Origin: Geminicoccaceae bacterium
GTDB taxonomy: Bacteria; Pseudomonadota; Alphaproteobacteria; Geminicoccales; Geminicoccaceae
NCBI GenBank assembly: GCA_030824835.1
Contig: JAPJRA010000004.1
Location: 1 to 25,064, forward strand
Direction of reading: 5' to 3'
Length of the DNA: 25,064 bases
Shown: piece by piece, positions 14,989-22,174 of the stretch
How positions within the stretch are numbered: position 1 is the stretch's first letter
Layout of the letters: each line of letters starts with the position of its first letter
The notes under the pieces: generated by a model
Seen by the model: the letters and a program-made list of their open reading frames with translations, nothing else
The model's database searches: none
Told to the model about the DNA's origin: nothing
Program-made: the position numbers and the translations under genes

Positions 14989-16077
14989 TCAGTAGCCGCG
15001 GGCGATAATGGGCCAGACGTCGACCACCATGTCGTCGCGCACCACTTGGTAGCGCGCGTGCAGGTTGACGGTCGGATCGCAATGCGAGGTGAGCAGCTCG
15101 ACGGTCGAGCCCAGCGCCGGGGCGACCCCCTGCGCGAATTCGATGGCCCCATGCTCATCGCCCATGAAGCGGTAGCTCGAGTTCTCCGGGGCGCCGCGCA
15201 TGGGCAGCGGTTGGCCCGAATCCGTGGCCAAGGCCTTCAGGCCTGCATTGACGATGACCCGCTGCCGCCGGCTGGCGCTGACCACTCCGGCTGCCACGAA
15301 CAACGATGGCGCGAAGGGATTGCCCGTATCGTCGAGCGGCAGCGAGCCGTAGCAGCTGTCCAGGAACAGGAACGAGCCTGGCTGCAGCTCCGTGAACAGC
15401 CCAAGTGTCGGATCGATGAAACTCGTGCCGGTGCCGCCGCCGGTGACGATTTCGGGCGGCAGCCCGGCGATGTGTAGCAGGGTCAGCAACCGCTGCAAGG
15501 GAGCGGACGCCTCCTGCACCCTGGCCTTCCGTTCCACCAGCGGCCGAACCTGCTGAAGGTTGCCCCAGTAGGCCTGCACACCGGCGAAACGAAGGGCAGG
15601 GGTGGCAGCTATCGCGCGGGCAACGACCAGCGCCTGCTCCGGCTCGGGACAGCCGGTGCGACCGACCCCGACGTCGAGCTCGACGACAAGAGGCAGGGTC
15701 AGACCGATTCCCGCGGCCAGCTGCGCCAGCGCCGCGACATTGGACTGGTCGTCGACGACCAGCATCAGGTCGGTGCCGGCGGCGAGGAGACGCCTCACCC
15801 GACTGAGGGCGTCGTCCGAGACCTGGGGCGAGGTGACGAGGATACCCGTGAGACCGCCCGCGGCCATGGCCTCGGCTTCGGCGATCGTGGCGCAGGCCGG
15901 CCCAAGGGCACCCGCTGCGTGCAGACGGCGCGCGATCTGGACCGACTTGTGCGACTTGGCATGCGGCCGCAGGCCCACCCCGGACGTGGCGGCGTGAGCC
16001 ACCATGGTGGCGATATTCCGGTCCAGGGCGTCGAGATCCAGAACCAGGGCGGGCGTGGCTAGCTGGTCGCGTCGCAT
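14989..16077 (-). CDS. PLP-dependent D-threonine aldolase / D-serine dehydratase-like enzyme
   Basis: This is a fold-type III (alanine racemase N-terminal domain) PLP enzyme of about 362 residues. The PLP lysine is K41 in RPHAKSHK. The barrel motifs VELDVGVGRTG and TGGGTGTS (phosphate-binding) are present. The C-terminal barrel ends with the metal site H332-C-D334 in HCDPTVNLH, where a His/Asp pair is typical of D-threonine aldolases and related dehydratases. Such enzymes cleave or dehydrate D-beta-hydroxy amino acids such as D-threonine, D-serine or hydroxyaspartate. The ATG at 16077 has GAGG 6 nt upstream. An ATG at 16095 is in frame, but its ribosome site lies inside a stable hairpin. It is downstream of the tRNA-Thr gene on the same strand. 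The exact substrate is undecided. Confidence 0.9.
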   Translation of the reverse strand: MRRDQLATPALVLDLDALDRNIATMVAHAATSGVGLRPHAKSHKSVQIARRLHAAGALGPACATIAEAEAMAAGGLTGILVTSPQVSDDALSRVRRLLAAGTDLMLVVDDQSNVAALAQLAAGIGLTLPLVVELDVGVGRTGCPEPEQALVVARAIAATPALRFAGVQAYWGNLQQVRPLVERKARVQEASAPLQRLLTLLHIAGLPPEIVTGGGTGTSFIDPTLGLFTELQPGSFLFLDSCYGSLPLDDTGNPFAPSLFVAAGVVSASRRQRVIVNAGLKALATDSGQPLPMRGAPENSSYRFMGDEHGAIEFAQGVAPALGSTVELLTSHCDPTVNLHARYQVVRDDMVVDVWPIIARGY

Positions 16078-16095
16078 GGAGTGCCTCGCGTCCAT

Positions 16096-16114
16096 GGCAC
16101 CTCTATAAGGTGCC
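16096..16114 (-). promoter_or_regulatory. hairpin between tRNA-Thr and PLP-enzyme gene
   Basis: The perfect 7-bp stem GGCACCT/AGGTGCC has a 5-nt loop (TATAG on the minus strand). It starts 38 nt after the tRNA 3' end, and its 3' arm carries the GAGG that would serve a start at 16095. It has no U-run, so it may help end or process the tRNA transcript, or mask that upstream start. Confidence 0.4.
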
Positions 16115-16151
16115 TCTTCACGTCACTGGTATGGTCGAGCCGGAATGGGGA

Positions 16152-16227
16152 TGGTGCCGCAGCGCGGACTCGAACCGCGGACCTGCTGATTACGAATCAG
16201 CTGCTCTACCGACTGAGCTACTGCGGC
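16152..16227 (-). tRNA. tRNA-Thr (anticodon CGU)
   Basis: The 76-nt gene folds as a full cloverleaf read on the minus strand. The acceptor stem is GCCGCAG/CTGCGGC with discriminator A and an encoded CCA. The D arm contains AGCTCAGTCGGTAGAGC. The anticodon stem is GCTGA/TCAGC around loop TTCGTAA with anticodon CGT (16192-16194), reading ACG codons. The T arm is GCGCG...GGTTCGAGTC. The G1-C72, C2-G71 pairs and A73 agree with threonine identity. It is preceded by the hemY operon terminator and followed by the PLP-enzyme gene on the same strand. No attachment-site duplication or integrase is visible. Confidence 0.96.
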
Positions 16228-16255
16228 CAACCAGAGCGCCGGGACTAACCGATCG

Positions 16256-16281
16256 GCGGCAGGGCGTCAACGCCCTGCCGC
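16256..16281 (-). terminator. strong hairpin terminator of the hem operon
   Basis: GCGGCAGGGCGT (16256-16267) is perfectly complementary to ACGCCCTGCCGC (16270-16281). This gives an 11-bp GC-rich stem with a TTGA loop on the minus strand, starting 6 nt after the hemY stop. Only a short T-poor tail follows. It separates the hemC-hemD-Mic60-hemY transcript from the tRNA gene. Confidence 0.75.
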
Positions 16282-16287
16282 GCCTAT

Positions 16288-17664
16288 TCAGCCTGCCGCG
16301 GCGGCTTCCGCCATCAACGGCGCCTGGGTGTCACTCCCGCGGCCCACGATATAGGCGGTATCGCTGGAATTCATCATGGTGGCGACGCGCGGCGGCGTCG
16401 TCCACTGAACGGCATCGAACCGGCCACTGGGGGCGAAGGGCTGCCATGCCGGCAAGACCTCCCCAGTGTCCTCGCATACCCAGGCCCGGTCCGGCTCGCC
16501 CTCGCTGGCCTTCGCCAGCCATTCCCCGACCTTGGCGCTGTCGCCGCCGGTTTGGCGCTCGATCTCCGCTCGCAGACGGCAGACCCGCGCACTGTCGCCG
16601 GCATTCTCGAGGCGCGTGCGGGCCGTGTCCCACTGCCCGGCCTGCATGGCCAGCTCGGCCTGGAGCAGCAGGGTCTCGGGATCGGACTTGGACAGTGGGG
16701 CCAGTCGGGTATCGACCCGCTGCAGACGCTTTTCCACCGATTCATTCGGGTCGAGCTGGGCATAGGCCCTTGCCAGATCCGGATGGGGCTGCGCGCGCCA
16801 TGCCGTCTCGAGTAGCTGCAGTGCCAGCCGGCGCCGACCGAGCTGCTGCGCGAGCTCGGCCGCCTGCACCGCCGCCGGCGGAAAGTCGGGCGCCGCCTTC
16901 TCGGCCTTGCGGGCCTGGGACAGCGCATCGTCGAGGCGATCCTGCTGCCGCAGGCGCGTCGCCAGCATATGATGGAGAATGGCCCGCTTGTGCTTGGCCT
17001 CGCTGTCGGTGAGTAGCTTCTGCGACTGCATCTCAGCGATCAGCGGCAGCGCCTCTTCCCACTTCTCGGCACGCGCGAGCAGCTCGAACAGCGTGGTCAG
17101 AACCCAAGGCGTGGTGGGGCTGCGACGATAGGCGCGCCGGGCCAGGATCAAGGCCTCGTCATACTCGCCCGTCTTCATGCTCTGCGCCAACAGGCCACGC
17201 AGACCCACGAATTCGGCATCGCGACGGTCCAGCATCTGCCGGAATTTGAGGTGCGCGACCTCTTCCTTGCCCTCGAGCTGGGCCGTCTGCGCCGACAGCA
17301 GCAGCAGGCTGCCATTGTCCGGCAGATAGCGCTCGGCCTGGCGGTGATGCCCCCGGGCGGCGGCAAGGTCACCAGCCGCGGCGGCCATGAGGCCCCGCGT
17401 CAGCTCCTCGTAGCCGCGCACCTGCCGGCGATGGCCGCGCGAGCTACGCCAACGCGACGGCATGCCGAGCAGCCAGCGCAACAGCTCGAACAGGACGATG
17501 ACGAGCCCGGCGAAGGCGAGCACGATGGCGATCACCGTGCCAACATTGAGGATCAGCTCACGATCGAGCCAATGGACCGCCACCGTGCCCGGATGATTGA
17601 CCACCCAGACGGCGGCCCAGGCGAGCACGCACGAGACGGCGAGGAAGAACACGAGGCGCAGCAT
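16288..17664 (-). CDS. hemY: HemY-type membrane TPR protein (heme biosynthesis-associated)
   Basis: This 458-residue protein has two N-terminal membrane helices (about 1-24 and 39-66) framing VNHPGTVAVHWLD, the classic start of the HemY_N domain. A long TPR-like helical region follows (about 85-400), with repeats such as GDLAAARGHHRQAERYLP and GEYDEALILARRAYRRSP. A conserved tail carries W-VCEDTGEVLPAWQPFAP. HemY proteins of this type are inner-membrane anchored and genetically linked to tetrapyrrole synthesis. They are not the oxidase also called HemY in Bacillus, and their exact biochemical role is not settled. The start ATG at 17664 has GAAGGAG with 9-nt spacing. It is 30 bp downstream of the Mic60-like gene and ends at a strong hairpin. 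Confidence 0.92.
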   Translation of the reverse strand: MLRLVFFLAVSCVLAWAAVWVVNHPGTVAVHWLDRELILNVGTVIAIVLAFAGLVIVLFELLRWLLGMPSRWRSSRGHRRQVRGYEELTRGLMAAAAGDLAAARGHHRQAERYLPDNGSLLLLSAQTAQLEGKEEVAHLKFRQMLDRRDAEFVGLRGLLAQSMKTGEYDEALILARRAYRRSPTTPWVLTTLFELLARAEKWEEALPLIAEMQSQKLLTDSEAKHKRAILHHMLATRLRQQDRLDDALSQARKAEKAAPDFPPAAVQAAELAQQLGRRRLALQLLETAWRAQPHPDLARAYAQLDPNESVEKRLQRVDTRLAPLSKSDPETLLLQAELAMQAGQWDTARTRLENAGDSARVCRLRAEIERQTGGDSAKVGEWLAKASEGEPDRAWVCEDTGEVLPAWQPFAPSGRFDAVQWTTPPRVATMMNSSDTAYIVGRGSDTQAPLMAEAAAAG

Positions 17665-17694
17665 TATGGTCGGCTCCTTCGCGGGTCTCTGCGC

Positions 17695-19302
17695 TCAGCC
17701 CTGCTGAACCAGCATGGTCTTGACACGTTGACGCAGGGTTTCGATGGCGGCACCGGCGTCCAGGCGCTGCTGTGCGGTCGCAACCCAGTCGGCGGCGGCG
17801 GCGTTGCCCGACTCGGCCAAGGGCTTCATCGCCGCCACGGCGGCAGCCAAATCCTGCGTCAGCAGGGCCTGCGTCGCAGTCTGCACTGCATTCTCGCCGG
17901 GCACGGCCTCTTCGTCGACTGAATGCAGGTTCACAAGCCCCTCGAGGTTTTCGCGCGTCCGTCCCAGCCAGTCGTCGGCCGGCGCGGTGGAGACGGGCTG
18001 CAGCGACTGACCGATCTGCTCCAGCTGGGCCGCCAGACTGCCGTAGCTGGGAATGCCCTTGGCCGCGAGCGGGGCCAGCGTGCTGCTGACGCTCTCGATC
18101 GTCGCGTCGCCCTTCCCGAGCTCGTTGAGCATCTGGACGCTCTGCTCGAACGGCTGGCCCGACTGGAAGGCCGTCTCGATGCTGTGCGCAGCCAGGGACA
18201 GCCCGACGCCGCGCTCGCGCGCCGCGTCGAGCGCCGTGAGCTTGGTGGTCATGTCCGCCAGCTTCTGCTCAAGGTCGGAGCGGACGCCGCTAACCTTATC
18301 GCCGGTCTCGGCCAGGGCCGCCAGCTGCTGTTGATCTGCCTCGGCCTGCTTCTCGACTTCGCCCTTGAGCGCCAGCAGGTCACGCTGCTGGGTGATGATC
18401 TCGTCCATGCGGCTGCGATTGCTGTCGACCACGACCCGCAGCGCCTGCGCCTGCTGGTTCCCGGCTTCGAGGCTCTGCGTCACCAGCTGCTCGAGGCGGG
18501 CAAGACCTTCGGCCACGCTCTTGGTCGCCGCCTCGATGCTGGCCTGCTTGGCGGCGATGTCGCCGACCGTCTTCTTGTCGACGATGTCGGCCGGCTGTGC
18601 CTGCTCGACCTCGACCAGCTTGGCGTTCACCGCCTCCAGACGGCTGATGACCTGATCGCCGGCGGCACGGAAGGTGCTGCTGGCCTGCGTGACCTCCGTC
18701 ATGAGGTCGGCCGCGGCCTTCTCCGTCGCCGTGACGCGGTCAGTCAGCCCGGAGACCGAGCTGTCCGCTTGGTCCAGAGCAGTCTTGAGGCCGGCCACAT
18801 CGGTGCTGACGTGCTCCACCTGACCGCCAAGCGTCGTGACGCCAGCCTCGGCACCATGCGCGGCGTTCTCGACGGCATCGAGCCGGGCGAGCGTCGGCTT
18901 TACCGGCCCACGCTCGTAGGCGTACCACCCACCGGCACCGACAATCGCCGCCGCGCCCAGCAGACCGCCGATCAGGCCGGGCAGGAAGCCGCCGCTTCGA
19001 CGCTGCGGCGCCGCCTCCTGGCGCTGCTCCGGCTCTAGCTGCGGATCCACGACGGGATCGGTTGCCACAGGTTCCACGTCCTCGGGCTGCGCCATTACCT
19101 GTTCCCTCGTGCTGTCCACAGCCGCATCGGTGCTTCCGGCCGCAACCGAAGCCGACTCCCCGGGGCTGGCCCGCTGATCGATCTCTTCATACTCGACGGT
19201 CTCGTAGGAAGCAGGAACCCCAGCGGACTCGGCCTCCGGCCGAACCTCCGAGCTCGACCCCACAGACGGTCTGGTGCGGTCGTTGCGCCTGCCGCGCGCC
19301 AT
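17695..19302 (-). CDS. mitofilin/Mic60-family inner-membrane protein
   Basis: This 535-residue protein has an acidic, disordered N-terminus (1-100, rich in E/D/S/P) and one membrane helix (about 104-127, FLPGLIGGLLGAAAIVGAGG). A long coiled coil facing the periplasm follows (about 135-380). The C-terminal mitofilin signature spans about 400-535 (LGRTRENLEGLVNLHSVDEE, then ATQALLTQDLAAAVAAMKPLAESG and a final helix). Alphaproteobacterial Mic60 homologues are known to lie beside heme genes and to shape intracytoplasmic membranes and envelope contact sites. The assignment therefore rests on architecture and on position between hemD and hemY. The ATG at 19302 has GGAGGG with 8-nt spacing. The 113-bp gap upstream may hold its own promoter. 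Confidence 0.87.
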   Translation of the reverse strand: MARGRRNDRTRPSVGSSSEVRPEAESAGVPASYETVEYEEIDQRASPGESASVAAGSTDAAVDSTREQVMAQPEDVEPVATDPVVDPQLEPEQRQEAAPQRRSGGFLPGLIGGLLGAAAIVGAGGWYAYERGPVKPTLARLDAVENAAHGAEAGVTTLGGQVEHVSTDVAGLKTALDQADSSVSGLTDRVTATEKAAADLMTEVTQASSTFRAAGDQVISRLEAVNAKLVEVEQAQPADIVDKKTVGDIAAKQASIEAATKSVAEGLARLEQLVTQSLEAGNQQAQALRVVVDSNRSRMDEIITQQRDLLALKGEVEKQAEADQQQLAALAETGDKVSGVRSDLEQKLADMTTKLTALDAARERGVGLSLAAHSIETAFQSGQPFEQSVQMLNELGKGDATIESVSSTLAPLAAKGIPSYGSLAAQLEQIGQSLQPVSTAPADDWLGRTRENLEGLVNLHSVDEEAVPGENAVQTATQALLTQDLAAAVAAMKPLAESGNAAAADWVATAQQRLDAGAAIETLRQRVKTMLVQQG

Positions 19303-19415
19303 CAGGCGTGCCCTCCCTAAAACCTGTCACTGGACAACCGCCTTCTGCTGCAGCCTGAGCCACATGAGACATGGAGGGATCGCCAGCTGTCGACGGCGTT
19401 GTTCGGGTACCATCT

Positions 19416-20120
19416 TCATCCCAGGGCATCAAGGCAACCGAACAGACTCTTTTGGTCGGCGGCACGGGCTATGCGCACCTCCCGCAGCGCCAATTTCCGT
19501 AACGGCTCCGCTACCGCCACGCTGAGGCAGGCTGCGGTGGTGCGGTACAGGTGCAGCCCCAGGCCAAGGCGGACTACTTTCGCGGCCCAAAGTGCCGCAC
19601 TGCGTGGCGAGAAAAGCAGGACGGCGTCCAGGCGGTGGTCACGAATCGCCATATTTGTGGCCGGATCCATGTCAACCGTAGGTACGGTCTCGTAGACGAT
19701 CTCCCGTCTGTAAACGTACCCGGACGCTGCCAGTTCCTGCTCAAGGCCGGGGCGGACATCCGTTCCGGCCAGGTGGAGGATGATGCCGCGACCTGGCGTC
19801 GCGCTGCGGCCGATCAGTTGGGCAAGAGCCACGCCGCTGCCCTCGGCAACCTGGACCGCTCGCGGCGGGCCGACGGCTCTTACTGCGGACGCCGTGGCCT
19901 CGCCGACGGCGAACACCGGCAGCTTCGGGTCCAATTCGGCCAAGGCCGGGACGGCGTTGGCACTGGTGACGGCCACCGCCACGATATCGGAGGCCGTCGG
20001 CGTGACGGGCAAGTGTCGCACCTCCAGCACGGGGTCGATCAACACTTCGTGGCCCCGGGCCTCGAGCAGCCGCGCCGTACGGAGGGCCTGGCCGAGCGGT
20101 CGGGTTACCAGGACCAGCAT
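19416..20120 (-). CDS. hemD: uroporphyrinogen-III synthase
   Basis: This enzyme cyclises hydroxymethylbilane to uroporphyrinogen III with inversion of ring D. At 234 residues it is a normal to slightly short length. It shows the N-terminal VLVTRPLGQALRTARLLEARGHE, the VTSANAVPAL segment, VFAVGEATASAVRAVG at the end of the first lobe, and LLFSPRSAALWAAKV near the C-terminus. Sequence conservation in this family is low, but these phrases and the position directly after hemC make the call secure. It starts 20 bp after the hemC stop with no clear ribosome site. The spacer contains CGGAC-GCC-GTCCG (20123-20135), which could fold close to the start. Confidence 0.93.
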   Translation of the reverse strand: MLVLVTRPLGQALRTARLLEARGHEVLIDPVLEVRHLPVTPTASDIVAVAVTSANAVPALAELDPKLPVFAVGEATASAVRAVGPPRAVQVAEGSGVALAQLIGRSATPGRGIILHLAGTDVRPGLEQELAASGYVYRREIVYETVPTVDMDPATNMAIRDHRLDAVLLFSPRSAALWAAKVVRLGLGLHLYRTTAACLSVAVAEPLRKLALREVRIARAADQKSLFGCLDALG

Positions 20121-20140
20121 GGCGGACGCCGTCCGTCCGT

Positions 20141-21073
20141 TCAGCTCGAGAAGAAATTCGGCGTCAGCCGGGCACGGATCGCCGATCCGGCATTGGCGCC
20201 AAGGGCGAGACAGTCGTCGAGGCCACCGGCCATCTCAATCCGCTCCACGGCAATACCGTCCGGGCTGGCCACCAAGCCGCGCAGCCTGAGATTGGCTCCA
20301 TCGATTTCCGCAAGGGCGGCGATGGGCGTACGGCAGGAACCATCGAGCACGGCCAGGAACGCCCGCTCCGCGGTGATCCGCAGCATGGTCGGGCCATGGT
20401 TGATGGCCGCCAGTAATCCCAGCACGTCCTCGTCATCGGCGCGACTCTCGATGCCGATCGCACCTTGTGCCACCGCCGGCAGCATCTCCTCCGGTGCCAG
20501 CGCTGCGGAGGCCACGTCCTCGAGCCCCAGCCGAATCAATCCGGCCATCGCCAGGAAGGTGGCATGCACCTCACCGGCCGCGAGCTTGCGCAGACGGGTC
20601 TGGACGTTGCCACGGAGCGGCACCACCTCGAGGTCCGGCCGCACCGCCCGCAGCTGTGCCGCCCGGCGCAACGAGGCGGTACCGACGACCGCACCCGGGG
20701 CAAGGTCGGCGATGCTGCGCAGCCCTCGGGCGATCAGCGCGTCGCGCGGGTCGGCCCGTTCGAGCACGGCACTGATGACGAGACCCGTGGGCAGGGCCGT
20801 CGGCATGTCCTTCATCGAGTGGACCGCGAGGTCGAGCCTGCCGTCCAGCAAGCCGGCCTCGATCTCCTCGGTAAACAGGCCCTTGCCGCCGATCTCGGCC
20901 AGGGTGCGGTCCTGGATCCGGTCGCCTTGGGTGCTGACGATGTTGATCTCGACGGCTGCATCGTCGGCCAGGGACCTATGGGCAGTGGCCAGCGCGGTCT
21001 TGACCATGTGGGCCTGCGCCAGCGCTAGTGGCGAGCCGCGGGTGCCTAGACGGAGCGGTAGACGGAGCGTCAT
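20141..21073 (-). CDS. hemC: hydroxymethylbilane synthase (porphobilinogen deaminase)
   Basis: This cytosolic enzyme polymerises four porphobilinogens into hydroxymethylbilane. The 310-residue protein has every landmark: GTRGSPLALAQ at 10-20, IGGKGLFTEEIE, the catalytic Asp region LAVHSMKDMPT (about 82-92), GTASLRRAAQL, LRGNVQTRLRKL, and the dipyrromethane-cofactor cysteine C247 in DGSCRTPIAA. The ATG at 21073 has GAGAA about 6 nt upstream. It heads the hem operon and is divergent from tsaD with only about 53 bp between starts. The two genes therefore share one compact promoter region, a common layout in alphaproteobacteria. Confidence 0.97.
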   Translation of the reverse strand: MTLRLPLRLGTRGSPLALAQAHMVKTALATAHRSLADDAAVEINIVSTQGDRIQDRTLAEIGGKGLFTEEIEAGLLDGRLDLAVHSMKDMPTALPTGLVISAVLERADPRDALIARGLRSIADLAPGAVVGTASLRRAAQLRAVRPDLEVVPLRGNVQTRLRKLAAGEVHATFLAMAGLIRLGLEDVASAALAPEEMLPAVAQGAIGIESRADDEDVLGLLAAINHGPTMLRITAERAFLAVLDGSCRTPIAALAEIDGANLRLRGLVASPDGIAVERIEMAGGLDDCLALGANAGSAIRARLTPNFFSS

Positions 21074-21126
21074 GGCCGGTTCTCTTGCACTGCGCTAGAC
21101 ATTGGGCTCGGCGGCTGGAGGTGGAC

Positions 21127-22173
21127 GTGCGGGACGACGATATCGTGCTCGGGATCGAGACGAGCTGCGACGAGACGGCGACGGCACTGGTCCGGGGCGA
21201 CCGCCGGGTGCTCGCGGCACCTCTGTTTTCCCAGCTCGCCGAGCATGCTCCCTATGGCGGCGTGGTGCCGGAGATAGCAGCCCGCGCTCATGTCGAGAAG
21301 CTCGACTTGCTGGTGGCGCAGGCGATGCACGAGGCGGGCATCGATTTCGGCGATCTTGCCGGCGTCGCCGCGACCGCTGGCCCGGGGCTGATCGGTGGCC
21401 TGATCGTGGGGCTGGTCACTGCCAAGACCCTGGCCATGGTGCACGACCTGCCGCTTCTGGCGATCAATCATCTCGAAGCCCATGCGCTCACCGCTCGGCT
21501 CGTTGCCGACATCGACTTTCCCTACCTGCTGTTGCTGGTATCGGGGGGGCACTGCCAGCTCCTCGCGGTCGAAGGCGTAGGCCGCTATCGCCAGCTCGGT
21601 ACCACCATCGACGATGCGCTGGGCGAGGCCTTCGACAAGGTGGCCAAGATGCTGGGCCTCGGCTACCCGGGCGGCCCCGCCGTCGAGGCGCTGGCCGCGA
21701 GCGGCGACCCGGATCGGTTCAGGTTTCCACGGCCGCTGCTGGCGAGCAAGAACTGCGATTTCTCCTTTTCCGGGCTGAAGACGTCCGTGCGCCACCAGAT
21801 CCTGGGCCTCGGTCCGGCAGCGGGAGCCTCGCGGACCATGGCCGACCTGTGCGCCGGCTTCCAGGCCGCGGTCGGCGACGTCCTCGTGGATCGGACAGTG
21901 CGCGCCATGCGCCGCCTGCGGGCCGAGCGGCCGGCCTGCACCACCTTGGTCCTGGCCGGTGGGGTCGCGGCCAATCGCTACCTCCGTCGACGGCTGGACG
22001 AGGCTGCTGGCCGGGAGGGGCTGACGCTGGTCGCCCCGCCGCTCGAGCTCTGTACGGACAATGCCATCATGGTGGCCTGGGCCGGAATCGAGCGGCTACG
22101 GCTGGGCGCGGCCGACGATCAGGACGTGGCCGCGCGTCCCCGCTGGCCGCTCGAGGAGCTGGCCGCGCCGTGA
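21127..22173 (+). CDS. tsaD: tRNA N6-adenosine threonylcarbamoyltransferase
   Basis: TsaD transfers the threonylcarbamoyl group to A37 of ANN-decoding tRNAs, working with TsaB and TsaE. The 348-residue product carries GIETSCDETATAL near the start and the metal ligands in NHLEAH. It also has SGGHCQL, GLGYPGGPAVE, FSFSGLKTSV, GGVAANRYLRRRL and the late ligand region CTDNAIMVAWAG. All catalytic landmarks are intact. The start is GTG at 21127, chosen because GGAGG lies 5 nt upstream. An in-frame GTG at 21121 and a longer reading to 21028 (overlapping hemC) are less likely. Its stop is one base from the stop of the opposing regulator gene. Confidence 0.97.
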   Translation: MRDDDIVLGIETSCDETATALVRGDRRVLAAPLFSQLAEHAPYGGVVPEIAARAHVEKLDLLVAQAMHEAGIDFGDLAGVAATAGPGLIGGLIVGLVTAKTLAMVHDLPLLAINHLEAHALTARLVADIDFPYLLLLVSGGHCQLLAVEGVGRYRQLGTTIDDALGEAFDKVAKMLGLGYPGGPAVEALAASGDPDRFRFPRPLLASKNCDFSFSGLKTSVRHQILGLGPAAGASRTMADLCAGFQAAVGDVLVDRTVRAMRRLRAERPACTTLVLAGGVAANRYLRRRLDEAAGREGLTLVAPPLELCTDNAIMVAWAGIERLRLGAADDQDVAARPRWPLEELAAP

Positions 22174-22174
22174 G

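Noticed and set aside
16152..16227. tRNA gene as an integration site for a mobile element
   Set aside because: No integrase, no duplicated tRNA 3' end and no foreign-looking genes are seen on either side.
17923..19038. 371-codon plus-strand frame opposite the Mic60 homologue
   Set aside because: Leucine/arginine-rich shadow with no start signal; the minus-strand protein has a coherent membrane helix and coiled coil.
19551..21098. 515-codon plus-strand frame spanning hemD and hemC antisense
   Set aside because: It spans two well-identified genes and is Ser/Arg/Ala-rich without any domain.
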